A DNA stretch of 64,000 bases from Glaciecola sp048820975 (GCF_048820975.1 NZ_JBMEUF010000001.1:1240001-1304000); one strand, 5' to 3'; shown: positions 25,669 to 34,760, numbered from the stretch's first letter. Notes: generated from the letters alone by a model not told the origin. Made by a program: numbers and translations.

Positions 25669-28305
25669 TTGAATAATTTAAATGAAGTAATAAAGCGTTT
25701 ACAAAGCATTGAAAGTATCAATGACATTGTCGCATTTAAACAAGTTGTATCAGATAGTTTCACATGGCTTGCAGAAAGCTTTAATTCAATTCACGTAGAT
25801 GAATTGGTAGTGGAGCGTTCACGTTTCACTGACGCGCTCTTATGCAGAGCTTGGCATTTACAAGAATTGCATGATGATCCGAATGTAACATTGTGTGCAG
25901 TAGGCGGATATGGGCGCGGACAAATGCAGCCTTATTCTGATATTGACCTTCTCATTTTGAGCAAAAAACCTCTAAAAAAAGACATCGAAGAGAAGGTTTC
26001 AGCATTCATTACTTTCTTGTGGGATATCAAACTAGAGATTGGCCAGTCTGTTAGAACAGTAAAAGATACGGTCAAACTTGCTAAAGACGACATTACCATT
26101 GCGACTAATTTAGTGGAAGCGCGTCGCTTGTGCGGCAGCCATGACGTATTTAATGCAATGGTTGAGCAAATTGGCCAAGATAAAGTATGGTCCAGTAAAG
26201 ACTTTTTCATTGCTAAATTAGAAGAGCAACAAGCTCGTCATAGAAAATTCAATGATACCTCATATAATCTAGAGCCCAACATAAAAGAAAACCCGGGCTG
26301 TTTGCGTGACATTCAAAACATTGGGTGGGTAGCGAAAAAGCATTTTAAAGAATACGACGGTTCAACCTTAATTGGACACGGCTATTTTACTGACTTAGAA
26401 CACTCTGAACTAATAGAGTGTCGGTCAAACTTATGGCAAATTCGCTTCGCCTTGCATTTGGTCGCAAAGCGCAGTGAAAACCGCTTATTGTTTGACTTTC
26501 AAACCGATGTAGCTGAACTGTTAGGATTTGGTGAAGGTAAGCAAGGCGTTGAGAAAATGATGAAACATCTGTTTCGCATTGTACGCCGGGTAAGCGAGCT
26601 AAACAGCATGCTTATGATGCGCTTTAAACAAGATATCTTAAATTTAAAGATTAAAGAAACCACGATTATTAGTGATGACTTTTGCATCCAAGATGGCTTT
26701 ATTTCTGCAAGAAACAATACCTGTTTTGAATCGCCTTTAAAAATATTAAAGTTTTTAGGCTTGGTTTCAAAACATCCTAAAATTGTTGGCCTAGATGCTG
26801 ACTGCATTCGTCAATTGCGTAATGCGCGTCGAGAGTTTCAATCAGCGTATTATCATCAAATTCCGGAATGCCGAGAGTATTTTGTGAAGCTTGTTTCAAA
26901 TCCAGATTTTTTTGACTTGGGTTGGGATATCATGCACAAACACGGCATTTTACAATCGTATATTCCTGAATGGGATAAGATTGTTGGGATGATGCAGTTT
27001 GATTTATTCCATGCCTACACCGTAGATGAACATACTCACCGCTTAGTAAAACATGTGCGTCGTTATTTTACTGAGCCTTCTGAATTTCCGCGTTGCAGCC
27101 GCATTGTGAATACCTCCGATAAACCGCAAGTGCTATTTATAGCGGCTATATTTCACGATATAGCTAAAGGCAGAGGCGGTGATCACTCGGTGTTAGGTGA
27201 GAAAGATGTACATGAATTTTGTGAGCAACATGGCATTTCTGAAAAAAACGCGAACTTAATCGCGTGGTTAGTACGAAATCATTTGTTGATGTCGGTAATC
27301 GCACAGCGCCGCGATATATATGATCCCGATGTTATTCGTGAATTCGCATCAGAGGTCAAGAGCCAAGAACGTTTAGATTTACTCTATTGCTTGACCTTAG
27401 CTGATATTCGAGCGACTAATCATAGTTTATGGAATGATTGGAAAGCATCACTATTGCGCGAGCTATTTTTGCTCACCCAAAAAGCCTTAGATAATGGCCT
27501 GCAGTGCCAAATGACGTTAAACGAGCGAATAGAAGAGCATAAATTATCTAGCCTTTCATTGTTAGCTAATCAAGGGGTATCAGAAGCCGGCTGTGCACCA
27601 TTTTGGCAGCGGATGAACCCCGACTATTTCGCTCGTTTCACCCCGGCTCAAATTGCTTGGCATACACAAAATATTTTGAATGCAGGTGAACTTAAAGAAT
27701 CTGAATTTTTAGTTGCGGCTTCAAATGAAACTTCAAAAGCCGGAACTGAGCTTTTGATTTACTGTCAAGATCGTCCTGCTTTATTTGCACAAATAGCGTC
27801 GGTCTTAGACAGCCGCAATTGTTCAATCCATGATGCTCAAATTGCAATTACATCAAACGGCTACGTGTTTGACAGCATGATTATTCTAGATCATGAAGGT
27901 CAGCGAATAGATACTCAAGCTAGAATAGATAATTTGGTCAAAGCAATACATCAGCAACTAGTGATTCCGGGCCGTTCACATGCCAACTCTCGTAAAATGT
28001 CGCGCCAAATGAAGCAGTTGGACGTGCCAACTAAAGTGCGTTTTTATTCGTCTCAAGATGACAGCACGCTTATAGAACTTGAAGCCTTGGATGCGCCTGG
28101 TTTGTTAGCGAGAATTGGGCATTTGTTTGTAGATTTAAACATGACATTAAAAATGGCGAAAATTACCACTATTGGAGAACGGGCTGAAGATGTGTTCATT
28201 GTGTCAAACGATGAAGGCAAAGCCTTAACTCAGCAACAGCAAGTACTAATAAGAAAACAAATTACCTTAAAACTCGATCAACCAGAAGTGAATACCGCAA
28301 TATGA
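25669..28305 (+). CDS. glnD: Bifunctional uridylyltransferase/uridylyl-removing enzyme
   Basis: The nitrogen sensor that uridylylates PII at low glutamine and de-uridylylates it at high glutamine. The N-terminal nucleotidyltransferase has GGYGRGQMQPYSDIDLLIL (about 79-97). The central HD domain has FHDIAKGRGGDHS (about residue 500), and two ACT domains close the protein (about 710-790 and 800-878). 878 aa, full length. The start is TTG at 25669 with AGGAAA upstream. Its TGA overlaps the dapD ATG by four bases. Confidence 0.96.
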   Translation: MNNLNEVIKRLQSIESINDIVAFKQVVSDSFTWLAESFNSIHVDELVVERSRFTDALLCRAWHLQELHDDPNVTLCAVGGYGRGQMQPYSDIDLLILSKKPLKKDIEEKVSAFITFLWDIKLEIGQSVRTVKDTVKLAKDDITIATNLVEARRLCGSHDVFNAMVEQIGQDKVWSSKDFFIAKLEEQQARHRKFNDTSYNLEPNIKENPGCLRDIQNIGWVAKKHFKEYDGSTLIGHGYFTDLEHSELIECRSNLWQIRFALHLVAKRSENRLLFDFQTDVAELLGFGEGKQGVEKMMKHLFRIVRRVSELNSMLMMRFKQDILNLKIKETTIISDDFCIQDGFISARNNTCFESPLKILKFLGLVSKHPKIVGLDADCIRQLRNARREFQSAYYHQIPECREYFVKLVSNPDFFDLGWDIMHKHGILQSYIPEWDKIVGMMQFDLFHAYTVDEHTHRLVKHVRRYFTEPSEFPRCSRIVNTSDKPQVLFIAAIFHDIAKGRGGDHSVLGEKDVHEFCEQHGISEKNANLIAWLVRNHLLMSVIAQRRDIYDPDVIREFASEVKSQERLDLLYCLTLADIRATNHSLWNDWKASLLRELFLLTQKALDNGLQCQMTLNERIEEHKLSSLSLLANQGVSEAGCAPFWQRMNPDYFARFTPAQIAWHTQNILNAGELKESEFLVAASNETSKAGTELLIYCQDRPALFAQIASVLDSRNCSIHDAQIAITSNGYVFDSMIILDHEGQRIDTQARIDNLVKAIHQQLVIPGRSHANSRKMSRQMKQLDVPTKVRFYSSQDDSTLIELEALDAPGLLARIGHLFVDLNMTLKMAKITTIGERAEDVFIVSNDEGKALTQQQQVLIRKQITLKLDQPEVNTAI

Positions 28306-29126
28306 ATACATTAGCGTCAACCATAGAACAAGCTTTCGAAGATAGAAACAATTTTACCGCAGAGACTGCCTCAACAGAGATTCATGCAGCGGTAAATGAA
28401 GCAATAGCATTGCTAAATAGCGGTGAAGCACGTGTTGCTGAAAAAGCTGATGATGGCTGGAAAGTAAACGAATGGCTTAAAAAAGCAGTTCTATTGTTCT
28501 TTAAGCTTAACGATAACCAAGTGATTGAAGGGGCTGAGTCTACCTTTTATGACAAAGTACCTCTCAAATTTAGTGGATATGATGCGGCGCGTTTTGCCAA
28601 AGAAGGTATGCGCGTTGTGCCACCGGCAACGGTTCGTACAGGTTCGTTTATTGATAAGAACGTAGTACTTATGCCTTCATATGTGAATATTGGTGCCTAT
28701 GTGGGTGAAGGAACCATGGTGGACACCTGGGCAACAGTTGGCTCTTGTGCACAAATTGGTAAAAACGTGCATTTATCAGGCGGTGTAGGCATTGGTGGCG
28801 TATTAGAGCCACTTCAAGCCAGCCCAACTATCATTGAAGATAACTGCTTTATTGGCGCTCGTTCTGAAATTGTAGAAGGTGTTATTGTAGAAGAAGGCGC
28901 TGTTATTTCAATGGGCGTATATATTGGACAAAGCACACGTATTTTTGACCGTGAAACGGGCGAAATTCATTATGGACGCGTTCCCGCCGGTGCCGTAGTA
29001 GTACCTGGTAGCCTGCCAAGCAAATGCGGCACCTATAGCTTGTATGCCGCTATTATTGTTAAGCGTGTGGATGCAAAAACACTTGCTAAAACGGGTATTA
29101 ACGAAATACTTCGTGGCGCAGAGTAA
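28302..29126 (+). CDS. dapD: Tetrahydrodipicolinate N-succinyltransferase
   Basis: Succinyl-CoA-dependent step of the lysine/diaminopimelate pathway. 274 aa, same as E. coli. The N-terminal helical domain includes FYDKVPLKFSGYD. The left-handed beta-helix covers about 100-230, with MPSYVNIGAYVGEGTMVDTWATVGSCAQIG. The C-terminal VPGSLPSKCGTYSLYAAIIVKRVD is characteristic. Translationally coupled to glnD. Confidence 0.97.
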   Translation: MNTLASTIEQAFEDRNNFTAETASTEIHAAVNEAIALLNSGEARVAEKADDGWKVNEWLKKAVLLFFKLNDNQVIEGAESTFYDKVPLKFSGYDAARFAKEGMRVVPPATVRTGSFIDKNVVLMPSYVNIGAYVGEGTMVDTWATVGSCAQIGKNVHLSGGVGIGGVLEPLQASPTIIEDNCFIGARSEIVEGVIVEEGAVISMGVYIGQSTRIFDRETGEIHYGRVPAGAVVVPGSLPSKCGTYSLYAAIIVKRVDAKTLAKTGINEILRGAE

Positions 29127-29144
29127 AAATTTATCTGTAAACAC

Positions 29145-29171
29145 AAAAAAGCGCACTAAGTGCGCTTTTTT
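29145..29171. terminator. Bidirectional terminator between dapD and yqcA
   Basis: GCGCAC-TAA-GTGCGC flanked by six As on the left and seven Ts on the right. It works for dapD on the plus strand and for yqcA on the minus strand. Confidence 0.85.
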
Positions 29172-29195
29172 TATACGTATAATGTATTGATGCCA

Positions 29196-29645
29196 CTACA
29201 CTTGAAGTTCAGAAACAATAGATTCCACCCAAGGCACAACTTCATCTTCGGCTGATAAAGTTTCAATTGCATCTACTTCAAACATATCTGCCACAGATTT
29301 GCCTTGTAATTCAAGCATCAGATCATAAAACTGACGCCCTCCTCCACAGTAGCTATCACCGTAACTGCTATCGCCTAAGGCCGCTACAGCAAACGGTTTT
29401 CCATTCATCAATGGAAAGTTATCTCGTAAGTCTGAATAAAATAATTCTAAATTAGGCGGCACATCGCCTTGTCCTGTGGTTGAGGTAATCACGAGTATTG
29501 ACTCAGCAGCAATAAAATCGGATTCATCAGGATCAGAAAATACTTCGCTCTGAATCCCTTTGTCACTCAACATGTTTTGCACTTCCTCAGAAACATGCTG
29601 CGCATTCCCGTAAACCGAGCCTGCAAAAATACTTATACTACTCAT
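29196..29645 (-). CDS. yqcA: Short-chain flavodoxin, YqcA/MioC type
   Basis: An FMN-binding electron carrier of 149 aa. The phosphate-binding loop is FAGSVYGNAQHV. The two isoalloxazine-flanking loops are TSTTGQGDVPPN and LGDSSYGDSYCGGG, the latter typical of the MioC/YqcA subgroup. In E. coli, yqcA neighbours truC just as here, so I prefer YqcA over MioC. Its redox partner is unknown. Confidence 0.85.
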   Translation of the reverse strand: MSSISIFAGSVYGNAQHVSEEVQNMLSDKGIQSEVFSDPDESDFIAAESILVITSTTGQGDVPPNLELFYSDLRDNFPLMNGKPFAVAALGDSSYGDSYCGGGRQFYDLMLELQGKSVADMFEVDAIETLSAEDEVVPWVESIVSELQV

Positions 29646-29765
29646 AATTGTCCTTTCAACTATTGTAATGCCTTTGGCACATGTAAATTTAATGACCTAC
29701 CCTATATGTAAGGCAGCTTGTAGATTATTCAATACCTAACTAGGTATAAATATGGAATTCCCAAC

Positions 29766-30485
29766 TTAAAGTTCTTTTTTATCTTCGAAAATATCCATAA
29801 TCGCTTGCAAGTCATCATCAATATCAGCTTCGCAATTTATGAGATCTTGCGTAATAGGATGTGTAAAACTCAATTGATGCGCTATAAGAGCTAAGCGATT
29901 AAGTTGCAGGTGCTCTCTTGCGAAAGCATTTTGTTTGCCATCGCCATGTGTCGTATCCCCAATAATTGGGTGTCGAATATGGGCCATGTGCCTGCGTAAC
30001 TGATGCTTTCTCCCCGTTTGAGGACGTAATTTAACTAAGCTAAAACGTGCTTGTTCGTATCTTCCTACTGGAATCGGTAGCTCGCAGGTAGACAACAAAG
30101 TGACTTCGCTAACCGCCTCTTGCGCAGCTTTATCTTGCTGAGCTTTAGCGTCAGTCATTTTGTCTAACTCTTCTTTTAAGGGATAATCAATAATTTGATC
30201 TTCAGTATATCCTCTTAGCACTGCCAAATAGCTTTTCTTAATTGTTTTGTCTGCAAAAGCTTGCCCTAACAATTGCGTACAAGGCTTATTTAAAGCAAAC
30301 ACTATTAAGCCTGATGTGGGTTTATCTAAGCGGTGAACTGGAAAAACCTGCTGGCCTATTTGATCACGCAATAATTGCAGTAGAAAACGTGTTTCATAAC
30401 GATCAATATTACTTCGATGGACGAGTAAACCAGATGGTTTATGCACCACTACAAGATGCTCGTCTTGATAATGAATTTTTAACAT
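29766..30485 (-). CDS. truC: tRNA pseudouridine(65) synthase
   Basis: Isomerises U65 of certain tRNAs. The RluA-family motif HRLDKPTSGLIVFAL carries the catalytic Asp. VVVHKPSGLLVHRS near the start and LRPQTGRKHQLRRHMAHIRHPIIGDTTHGDG toward the end are TruC-like. I choose ATG 30485 (MLKIHYQDEHLV), which aligns with E. coli (MLEILYQDEWLV); an ATG eight codons upstream (30509) is also open. 239 aa. Divergent from the DUF3549-like gene. Confidence 0.92.
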   Translation of the reverse strand: MLKIHYQDEHLVVVHKPSGLLVHRSNIDRYETRFLLQLLRDQIGQQVFPVHRLDKPTSGLIVFALNKPCTQLLGQAFADKTIKKSYLAVLRGYTEDQIIDYPLKEELDKMTDAKAQQDKAAQEAVSEVTLLSTCELPIPVGRYEQARFSLVKLRPQTGRKHQLRRHMAHIRHPIIGDTTHGDGKQNAFAREHLQLNRLALIAHQLSFTHPITQDLINCEADIDDDLQAIMDIFEDKKEL

Positions 30486-30603
30486 AAGAGGATTCTCTAA
30501 GTAGCGCATCGCTACTAAACAACAATTGACGTATAATAACAGAATCTCGGCCTAAGCAAGAGCGTCGATTCTTTTTAACTATCACCGAAAGAACCAAAGC
30601 AAT

Positions 30604-31644
30604 ATGACACAAGCTAAGCAAATTAACACGCTCAGTGAATTTTTATTACAAGCGCAAACACAGTATATCGTTTTCGATTTAGGTCGTGGAATTAAACCAA
30701 TAGATAATCAGCAATTTTTTGATTGGGAAAATCAACTTGCACCTTGCGCTTATCCGCGCCAAGAACATGCTTGGTTTTGCATTTGTTTCTGGAATGAAAA
30801 AGAAAGCCAAGAGCAATATATTTGGTATATCAAACTACCTCTAGATGAAAATGGGCTTTTAATACAAGCTGCGCGAAATCAGTTTCTTGAAATAGTAGTT
30901 ACCGCCCTAGGCTCACAGTTACAGCATACTAGCAATGAAGAAGCTCAATTACCTGAAAACCCATTCGTGTTTCAACCAAGTCAGCAACAGCTTGCTGACT
31001 GTAATGCTCGTATTCATAAAGCATTGAAGCAAACTCGAGCTGGCAACAACAAAGTAGTCCAGTATATGCAAGCACCAAGTGTGCAAGATTGGCAAATACT
31101 AAGCGTACAAGACATAGCAGATTACGTAAGTACAAGTGATAGTAGCGACACATGCCCTGTTCAGTTGACCTTAGCGAAACACCTAATGCACTTGCCAGTT
31201 CCTATGCTAAGTTGCTTATTTGCCAGTTTAGAATGTATAAAAATTAACGATGTTCTAAGTAAAGCCATTATTGCCTTTTATAAAAGCAGCCAAGAGCCTG
31301 TATTGCGTCAATTGAGTTTACGTGCGCTTAGTCATTTCGAACCAGCAAACATATCTTTAGCAAATCACTTCGTAGAACAGTTGATTTTACGGGATGAAGC
31401 CTTAGATATAGAAACCTTAGTATTAATTGCCGGTAGATACTGGCATATTCTTAACGAAGAAAGCATTTTACTTTCATACATGGATAAAGTGGCTGCAAAA
31501 GATGACAGTTTTGCTTTATTTCTTGGCATTTACGCTGATCTTGTGAAAGTACCTAGTTGCCGCGCATCGATGCTTGGTCTGCTGCGTAATACAAAGCGCA
31601 GTAATTTAGTATCCCAAGGAATTGGTAGGCTTTTCACGCGATGA
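30604..31644 (+). CDS. DUF3549-like protein
   Basis: A 346-aa soluble protein without signal peptide. Features such as QYIVFDLGRGIKPID, CAYPRQEHAWFCICFW and QYIWYIKLPLDENGLL match what I know of Pfam DUF3549, a family of unknown function found beside truC in Vibrio, Shewanella and Alteromonas. The C-terminal half looks alpha-helical and repeat-like (LSLRALSHF, LVLIAGRYWHIL), as in HEAT-type proteins. It is followed 27 bp later by a DUF3301-like gene, the usual pairing. No function is proposed. Confidence 0.7.
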   Translation: MTQAKQINTLSEFLLQAQTQYIVFDLGRGIKPIDNQQFFDWENQLAPCAYPRQEHAWFCICFWNEKESQEQYIWYIKLPLDENGLLIQAARNQFLEIVVTALGSQLQHTSNEEAQLPENPFVFQPSQQQLADCNARIHKALKQTRAGNNKVVQYMQAPSVQDWQILSVQDIADYVSTSDSSDTCPVQLTLAKHLMHLPVPMLSCLFASLECIKINDVLSKAIIAFYKSSQEPVLRQLSLRALSHFEPANISLANHFVEQLILRDEALDIETLVLIAGRYWHILNEESILLSYMDKVAAKDDSFALFLGIYADLVKVPSCRASMLGLLRNTKRSNLVSQGIGRLFTR

Positions 31645-31671
31645 TGCCTACTTCACAATAGAGAGAACCCT

Positions 31672-31980
31672 TTGAATTTGTTATCCTTAATCTTAGTATT
31701 TGTATGTGTATTAATAGTCGTTCAATTTTGGCGCTTACGCGGAATTTCTGAATATATGGTTGGCTATGCGAACCAGTACTGCAATAAACATAATCTGCAG
31801 TACATTTCCCTAGCTCGTACAGGAAGCAAATTCACCGCTTATAAAGGTAAGTTGGATTGGCAACTGAGATATCAAATGGAGTTTAGTAGTGACGGTGAAT
31901 CAGGTTATTTAGGTACACTTACTTGCCATGGAAAAGAAGTGATTAATATAGATTTGCCCGCTTACCGAATCGCTAATTAA
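31672..31980 (+). CDS. DUF3301-like membrane-anchored protein
   Basis: 102 aa with one N-terminal transmembrane helix (residues 1-20), then WRLRGISEYMVGYANQYCNKHNLQYISLARTG, the pattern of DUF3301. A compact C-terminal domain ends YLGTLTCHGKEVINIDLPAYRI. The start is TTG (31672) with GAGAGAA upstream. It is paired with the preceding DUF3549-like gene. Function unknown. Confidence 0.7.
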   Translation: MNLLSLILVFVCVLIVVQFWRLRGISEYMVGYANQYCNKHNLQYISLARTGSKFTAYKGKLDWQLRYQMEFSSDGESGYLGTLTCHGKEVINIDLPAYRIAN

Positions 31981-31999
31981 AGAATAACGATTAACAATG

Positions 32000-32342
32000 C
32001 AAAAAGGCAGACCATAGGCCTGCCTTTTCTTAAAATTTTGAGTATCCCTCTCAGCGTTCCTTTGCTGCAACTTCATCCATACTGAATCCCTTACTCCCCT
32101 TTCCGTTTTCATCCCGCTAATCCTAAGCAGGCAACACGCCTTGTGTAGATCCCTTTCCTTTTTCCCTAATCCAAATCAATCCATTTTCATTTGGAATCTC
32201 AAACCTTTGAGTTGTCCTTTATTGGCATCTGCCAAGAAATCCCTTAATATCATCCCTGTTATTCCTAACATCCAGTTAGTCAGTCTCATTCTCTTCATCC
32301 TGAAGAATTCCTTAAGACAGGTATAGAATAGACCTATCGAGC
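32000..32342 (-). ncRNA. csrB: CsrB-type small RNA, CsrA antagonist
   Basis: The minus strand carries about 20 GGA motifs in about 300 nt (AGGGA, AAGGA, CAGGA, TGGAT). They include the classic CsrB stem-loop CTTCAGGATGAAG near the 5' end. The RNA would start near 32342 at GCTCGATAGG (E. coli CsrB begins GUCGACAGGG) and end at an intrinsic terminator. Such RNAs sequester the translational regulator CsrA by presenting GGA in hairpin loops. Position agrees: E. coli csrB lies between yqcC (next to truC) and syd, and this lies between truC and syd. A GacA/UvrY palindrome lies upstream. No credible protein is encoded on either strand. Confidence 0.9.
32002..32028. terminator. Terminator shared by csrB and the DUF3301-like gene
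   Basis: AAAAGGCAGACC-ATA-GGCCTGCCTTTT forms a 12-bp stem with one mismatch. On the minus strand it is followed by TTTTTGC and ends csrB. On the plus strand it is followed by TTTTCTT and can end the DUF3549/DUF3301 transcript. Confidence 0.8.
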
Positions 32343-32486
32343 ACTTCATAGTTAACTTTTTTTAATTAAGTTTTTGTGAACTTAAGTATACATTTTGACT
32401 CTAAACCACAATCCGATGATTACATTAGTATTTTTATTTAGCGCTCAGCTTTTAACATGTAAAAGTAGCGGAAATGCTCACAAGCT

Positions 32487-32504
32487 TGTAAGAAATTTCT
32501 TACA
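32487..32504 (-). promoter_or_regulatory. GacA/UvrY binding site upstream of csrB
   Basis: TGTAAGAAATTTCTTACA is a perfect 18-bp palindrome (20 bp with the flanking T/A). It matches the GacA/UvrY/VarA upstream activating sequence TGTAAG-N6-CTTACA. Its centre is about 153 bp upstream of the predicted csrB start, the distance seen at csrB/rsmZ-type promoters. It sits 22 bp past the stop of the GNAT gene. Confidence 0.85.
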
Positions 32505-32525
32505 ATATAAAAGGTAAATTTGGCG

Positions 32526-33161
32526 CTATTTGGGGCGAAACATTACCGTACCTGTAATGTGTCCCACTTCAATTTCTTCTACACGCTCAAATTCTGCATC
32601 TAAAAAATAAGACATGCATTTAGGTAAAGTCACTAACACAGCAACACCTTGCGATAGTTCATCTTCAACCATTAGCCCTAAAATTGCGCTCATCAATACG
32701 TGCCCTAAGCCTATGTCTTGATAATTTGGATGAACGCCTATAAGAGATAGCATATGGTAATTTTCTGCTGGAATTTTTTCTCTAACTTTTTCTTCCTTGG
32801 CAATCATCTGCTTAGTGCCAAAATACCCTGCAGTAAGCAGCATTTTCAAGCGCCAGTGCCAAAATTGGCCTGCTCCAAAAGCAGTATCAGGATTTGTTAA
32901 ACAGGTCACAGCCAGGAGTCGGTCATCTTCGAATAATCCGACCAGAGGTTGTTTGGCGTCGTAGTAGGTATTAATTTCTTCTTTAATTGCGCTTCTTAAA
33001 CGGGCTTCATACCCCTCTTTTTCACCCTGAAAAATATCAACAAAAAGTGGATCGTCAAAATAAGCGTTATAAAGAATAGATGCTGCAACTCTTAAGTCAT
33101 CAGCGCTTAAGTATGCAGCTCTAATTTTTTGCAGATCAGGTTGGTATTCGGCAACTGTCAT
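32526..33161 (-). CDS. GNAT family N-acetyltransferase
   Basis: 211 aa. The acetyl-CoA pyrophosphate-binding motif appears as LIGVHPNYQDIGLGHVLMSAI (Q-x-x-G-x-G form, about residues 140-160). The N-terminal third is acidic and the C-terminus ends in a beta-rich EVGHITGTVMFRPK. Substrate unknown. RBS AGGATGACC before the ATG. It is monocistronic as far as visible, upstream of and in the same direction as csrB. Confidence 0.8.
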   Translation of the reverse strand: MTVAEYQPDLQKIRAAYLSADDLRVAASILYNAYFDDPLFVDIFQGEKEGYEARLRSAIKEEINTYYDAKQPLVGLFEDDRLLAVTCLTNPDTAFGAGQFWHWRLKMLLTAGYFGTKQMIAKEEKVREKIPAENYHMLSLIGVHPNYQDIGLGHVLMSAILGLMVEDELSQGVAVLVTLPKCMSYFLDAEFERVEEIEVGHITGTVMFRPK

Positions 33162-33291
33162 ATATTGGTCATCCTAAAACAAACGTTACTGATTAAGTTT
33201 TAACCAGTGTAATGCAATAAATTGAATTTTGTAACAACTAATTTACATTTAACCCTTGTTTTGGGATGGTTCCGAATTTAAGTGATTGGTC

Positions 33292-33666
33292 TTACACCTT
33301 AATGATATCTAAGGCACTTTCACCGAAGCCTATCAATTGCCCGTTTTCAAACACAATAGGAGTGCACTCGTCTTTAGTGGTAGCGCCGTCGCCACTCTTA
33401 CGTTGGGTGCGATAAAACAAAATGCGATACTGAGAACCTTCTTGTTTGAGAAGCTCATCAAAATCAGGGACGCCCAACTTGCTTCTAACACTTTGAATGG
33501 AGGCATCCATATCTAGTTGCCCTATAAGTTCTCTGTTACTTTGTTCTAGTTCAGACCAACTTCCATGCTGACTCAGCCTTTGATCGTCATAATCATCCTG
33601 TACTGAAATAACACAAGCTGATAATAAAAATGCGCTTACAGCGAGTGTGATAATACTTTTTTTCAT
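33292..33666 (-). CDS. DUF3192-like lipoprotein
   Basis: 124 aa with a lipoprotein signal peptide ending in LLSAC (Cys18). The mature part has NRELIGQLDMDASIQSVRSKLGVPDFDE, then ILFYRTQRKSGDGATTKDECTPIVFENGQLIGFG, which I associate with DUF3192, found in Vibrio, Shewanella and Alteromonas. The region is SmpA/BamE-like in its short pattern, but I cannot assign a role. RBS GGAAC. The residues after Cys are V-I, with no Asp at +2, so outer-membrane sorting is expected. Confidence 0.75.
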   Translation of the reverse strand: MKKSIITLAVSAFLLSACVISVQDDYDDQRLSQHGSWSELEQSNRELIGQLDMDASIQSVRSKLGVPDFDELLKQEGSQYRILFYRTQRKSGDGATTKDECTPIVFENGQLIGFGESALDIIKV

Positions 33667-33913
33667 AATAGTTCCTTTGCGTGCTCTACAATATATATAA
33701 TTTAAAGAATTGCCCCTTTACCAAGATTACGCAGATAAAGGATATACTTGATAGCCTTATTACAAAAACCAGACCACAATACAAAGAATGTTTTATTCTA
33801 ACTAAAACAATAACTTATGATTGAAACCAATATTTACTCATAAAGTCCTTGTGTCAATAGCACTATTTAATTAAAAATATCGCTAATTATTGGTAATTTT
33901 AGCAGTAAAAAAA

Positions 33914-34210
33914 ATGTCAGTTTCAAGCGTAATTAGTATTTGTCAGAAATTGACAAAGGAAGGAAAAACACCCACAACCGCTCTTGTAAAAATGCATTTG
34001 CAAAGCCCTTTACCCTTAGCTCAAGTTTTAAAAGGCTTGCAGTTGTTTCAAGCAAATCCGAATCAAGCATTTGAAGTACCAGAACATAAAGAAGAGCCGG
34101 TGCAGAGTGCTTGTTGCAATTGTGGAGAAAAGATAGCTGTATTACAGCGGCAATTAGATGCGATAAAACTAGAGCTTAAAGCTCTACAAGAGCAGGCGCT
34201 GGCGAAATAA
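33914..34210 (+). CDS. Small protein with KfrA_N-like N-terminus and coiled-coil tail
   Basis: 98 aa from the ATG at 33914; an upstream TTG at 33890 is open but less likely. The N-terminal half, SVISICQKLTKEGKTPTTALVKMHLQSPLPLAQVLKGLQ, has the shape of a short winged-helix/KfrA_N-like DNA-binding segment. A CCNC cluster (about residues 68-71) and a C-terminal coiled coil (about 75-97) follow. It ends in a 35-bp convergent overlap with syd. I recall similar proteins next to syd in relatives but know no function. Confidence 0.6.
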   Translation: MSVSSVISICQKLTKEGKTPTTALVKMHLQSPLPLAQVLKGLQLFQANPNQAFEVPEHKEEPVQSACCNCGEKIAVLQRQLDAIKLELKALQEQALAK

Positions 34211-34760
34211 GGTTAATAAATTCACTTAAATTTACAGCAACCGTTTTATGTGGCTCTTTACCCACCCTTTCAACTACAACCGCGCCGGTTGCTATATCTA
34301 TTGACAATACAATGTCTTCTTCGTCGGTAATGGCAAAAAACAAGGTATCAGCTTGTTTCAATCTACGCTTCATTAATACATGCGCAATTAAGTTTTTTTG
34401 CAAGCGGTCAAAATCATATTCGTTCCATGCCTGTAAAATCGTAAAATTACCGTCATCTGCGTGTGCATTTAGATCATGACTGTAATAAGCACAGAATAAA
34501 TATTGAAGCTCCTGCGGTATTTTTATAGATAAAGCCTCTTCAATATTAGATAAATTTGCCTCCCCTGCTCTTGAAAAAGGCTGCCAAGGAACCAAATCTT
34601 CGTTTGCCTTGTTAACAACATCGTCTGATTTTATACATGGCGACATCCAATCTTTATCGAAATACGTAAGTAAACCTTGATTAGCGGGCGTAGATTGATC
34701 AATGTAAGATTGCACAAACTGGTCAAAAATACTTTCAAATAAAGGGGCGTGAGGGGTCAT
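34176..34760 (-). CDS. syd: SecY-interacting protein Syd
   Basis: A cytosolic protein that binds SecY at the membrane and monitors translocon assembly. Family landmarks: MSPCI near the N-terminus, the VPWQPF segment, LLQAWNEYDF-like ILQAWNEYDFDRLQKNLIAHVLMKRRLKQADTLFFA, and the C-terminal NLSEFINLISPA. I start at ATG 34760 (194 aa) with AGAAGG upstream; a TTG ten codons earlier is open. It lies beside queF as in E. coli. Confidence 0.9.
   Translation of the reverse strand: MTPHAPLFESIFDQFVQSYIDQSTPANQGLLTYFDKDWMSPCIKSDDVVNKANEDLVPWQPFSRAGEANLSNIEEALSIKIPQELQYLFCAYYSHDLNAHADDGNFTILQAWNEYDFDRLQKNLIAHVLMKRRLKQADTLFFAITDEEDIVLSIDIATGAVVVERVGKEPHKTVAVNLSEFINLISPAPALVEL

Noticed and set aside
31909..32112. 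A 67-codon minus-strand frame
   Set aside because: It lies within the 3' part of csrB and its terminator and runs into the opposite strand of the DUF3301-like gene; no ribosome binding site.
32141..32326. A 61-codon plus-strand frame between the DUF3301-like gene and the GNAT gene
   Set aside because: It is antisense to the GGA-rich CsrB RNA; its Ser/Pro/Ile-rich content simply reflects the TCC repeats.
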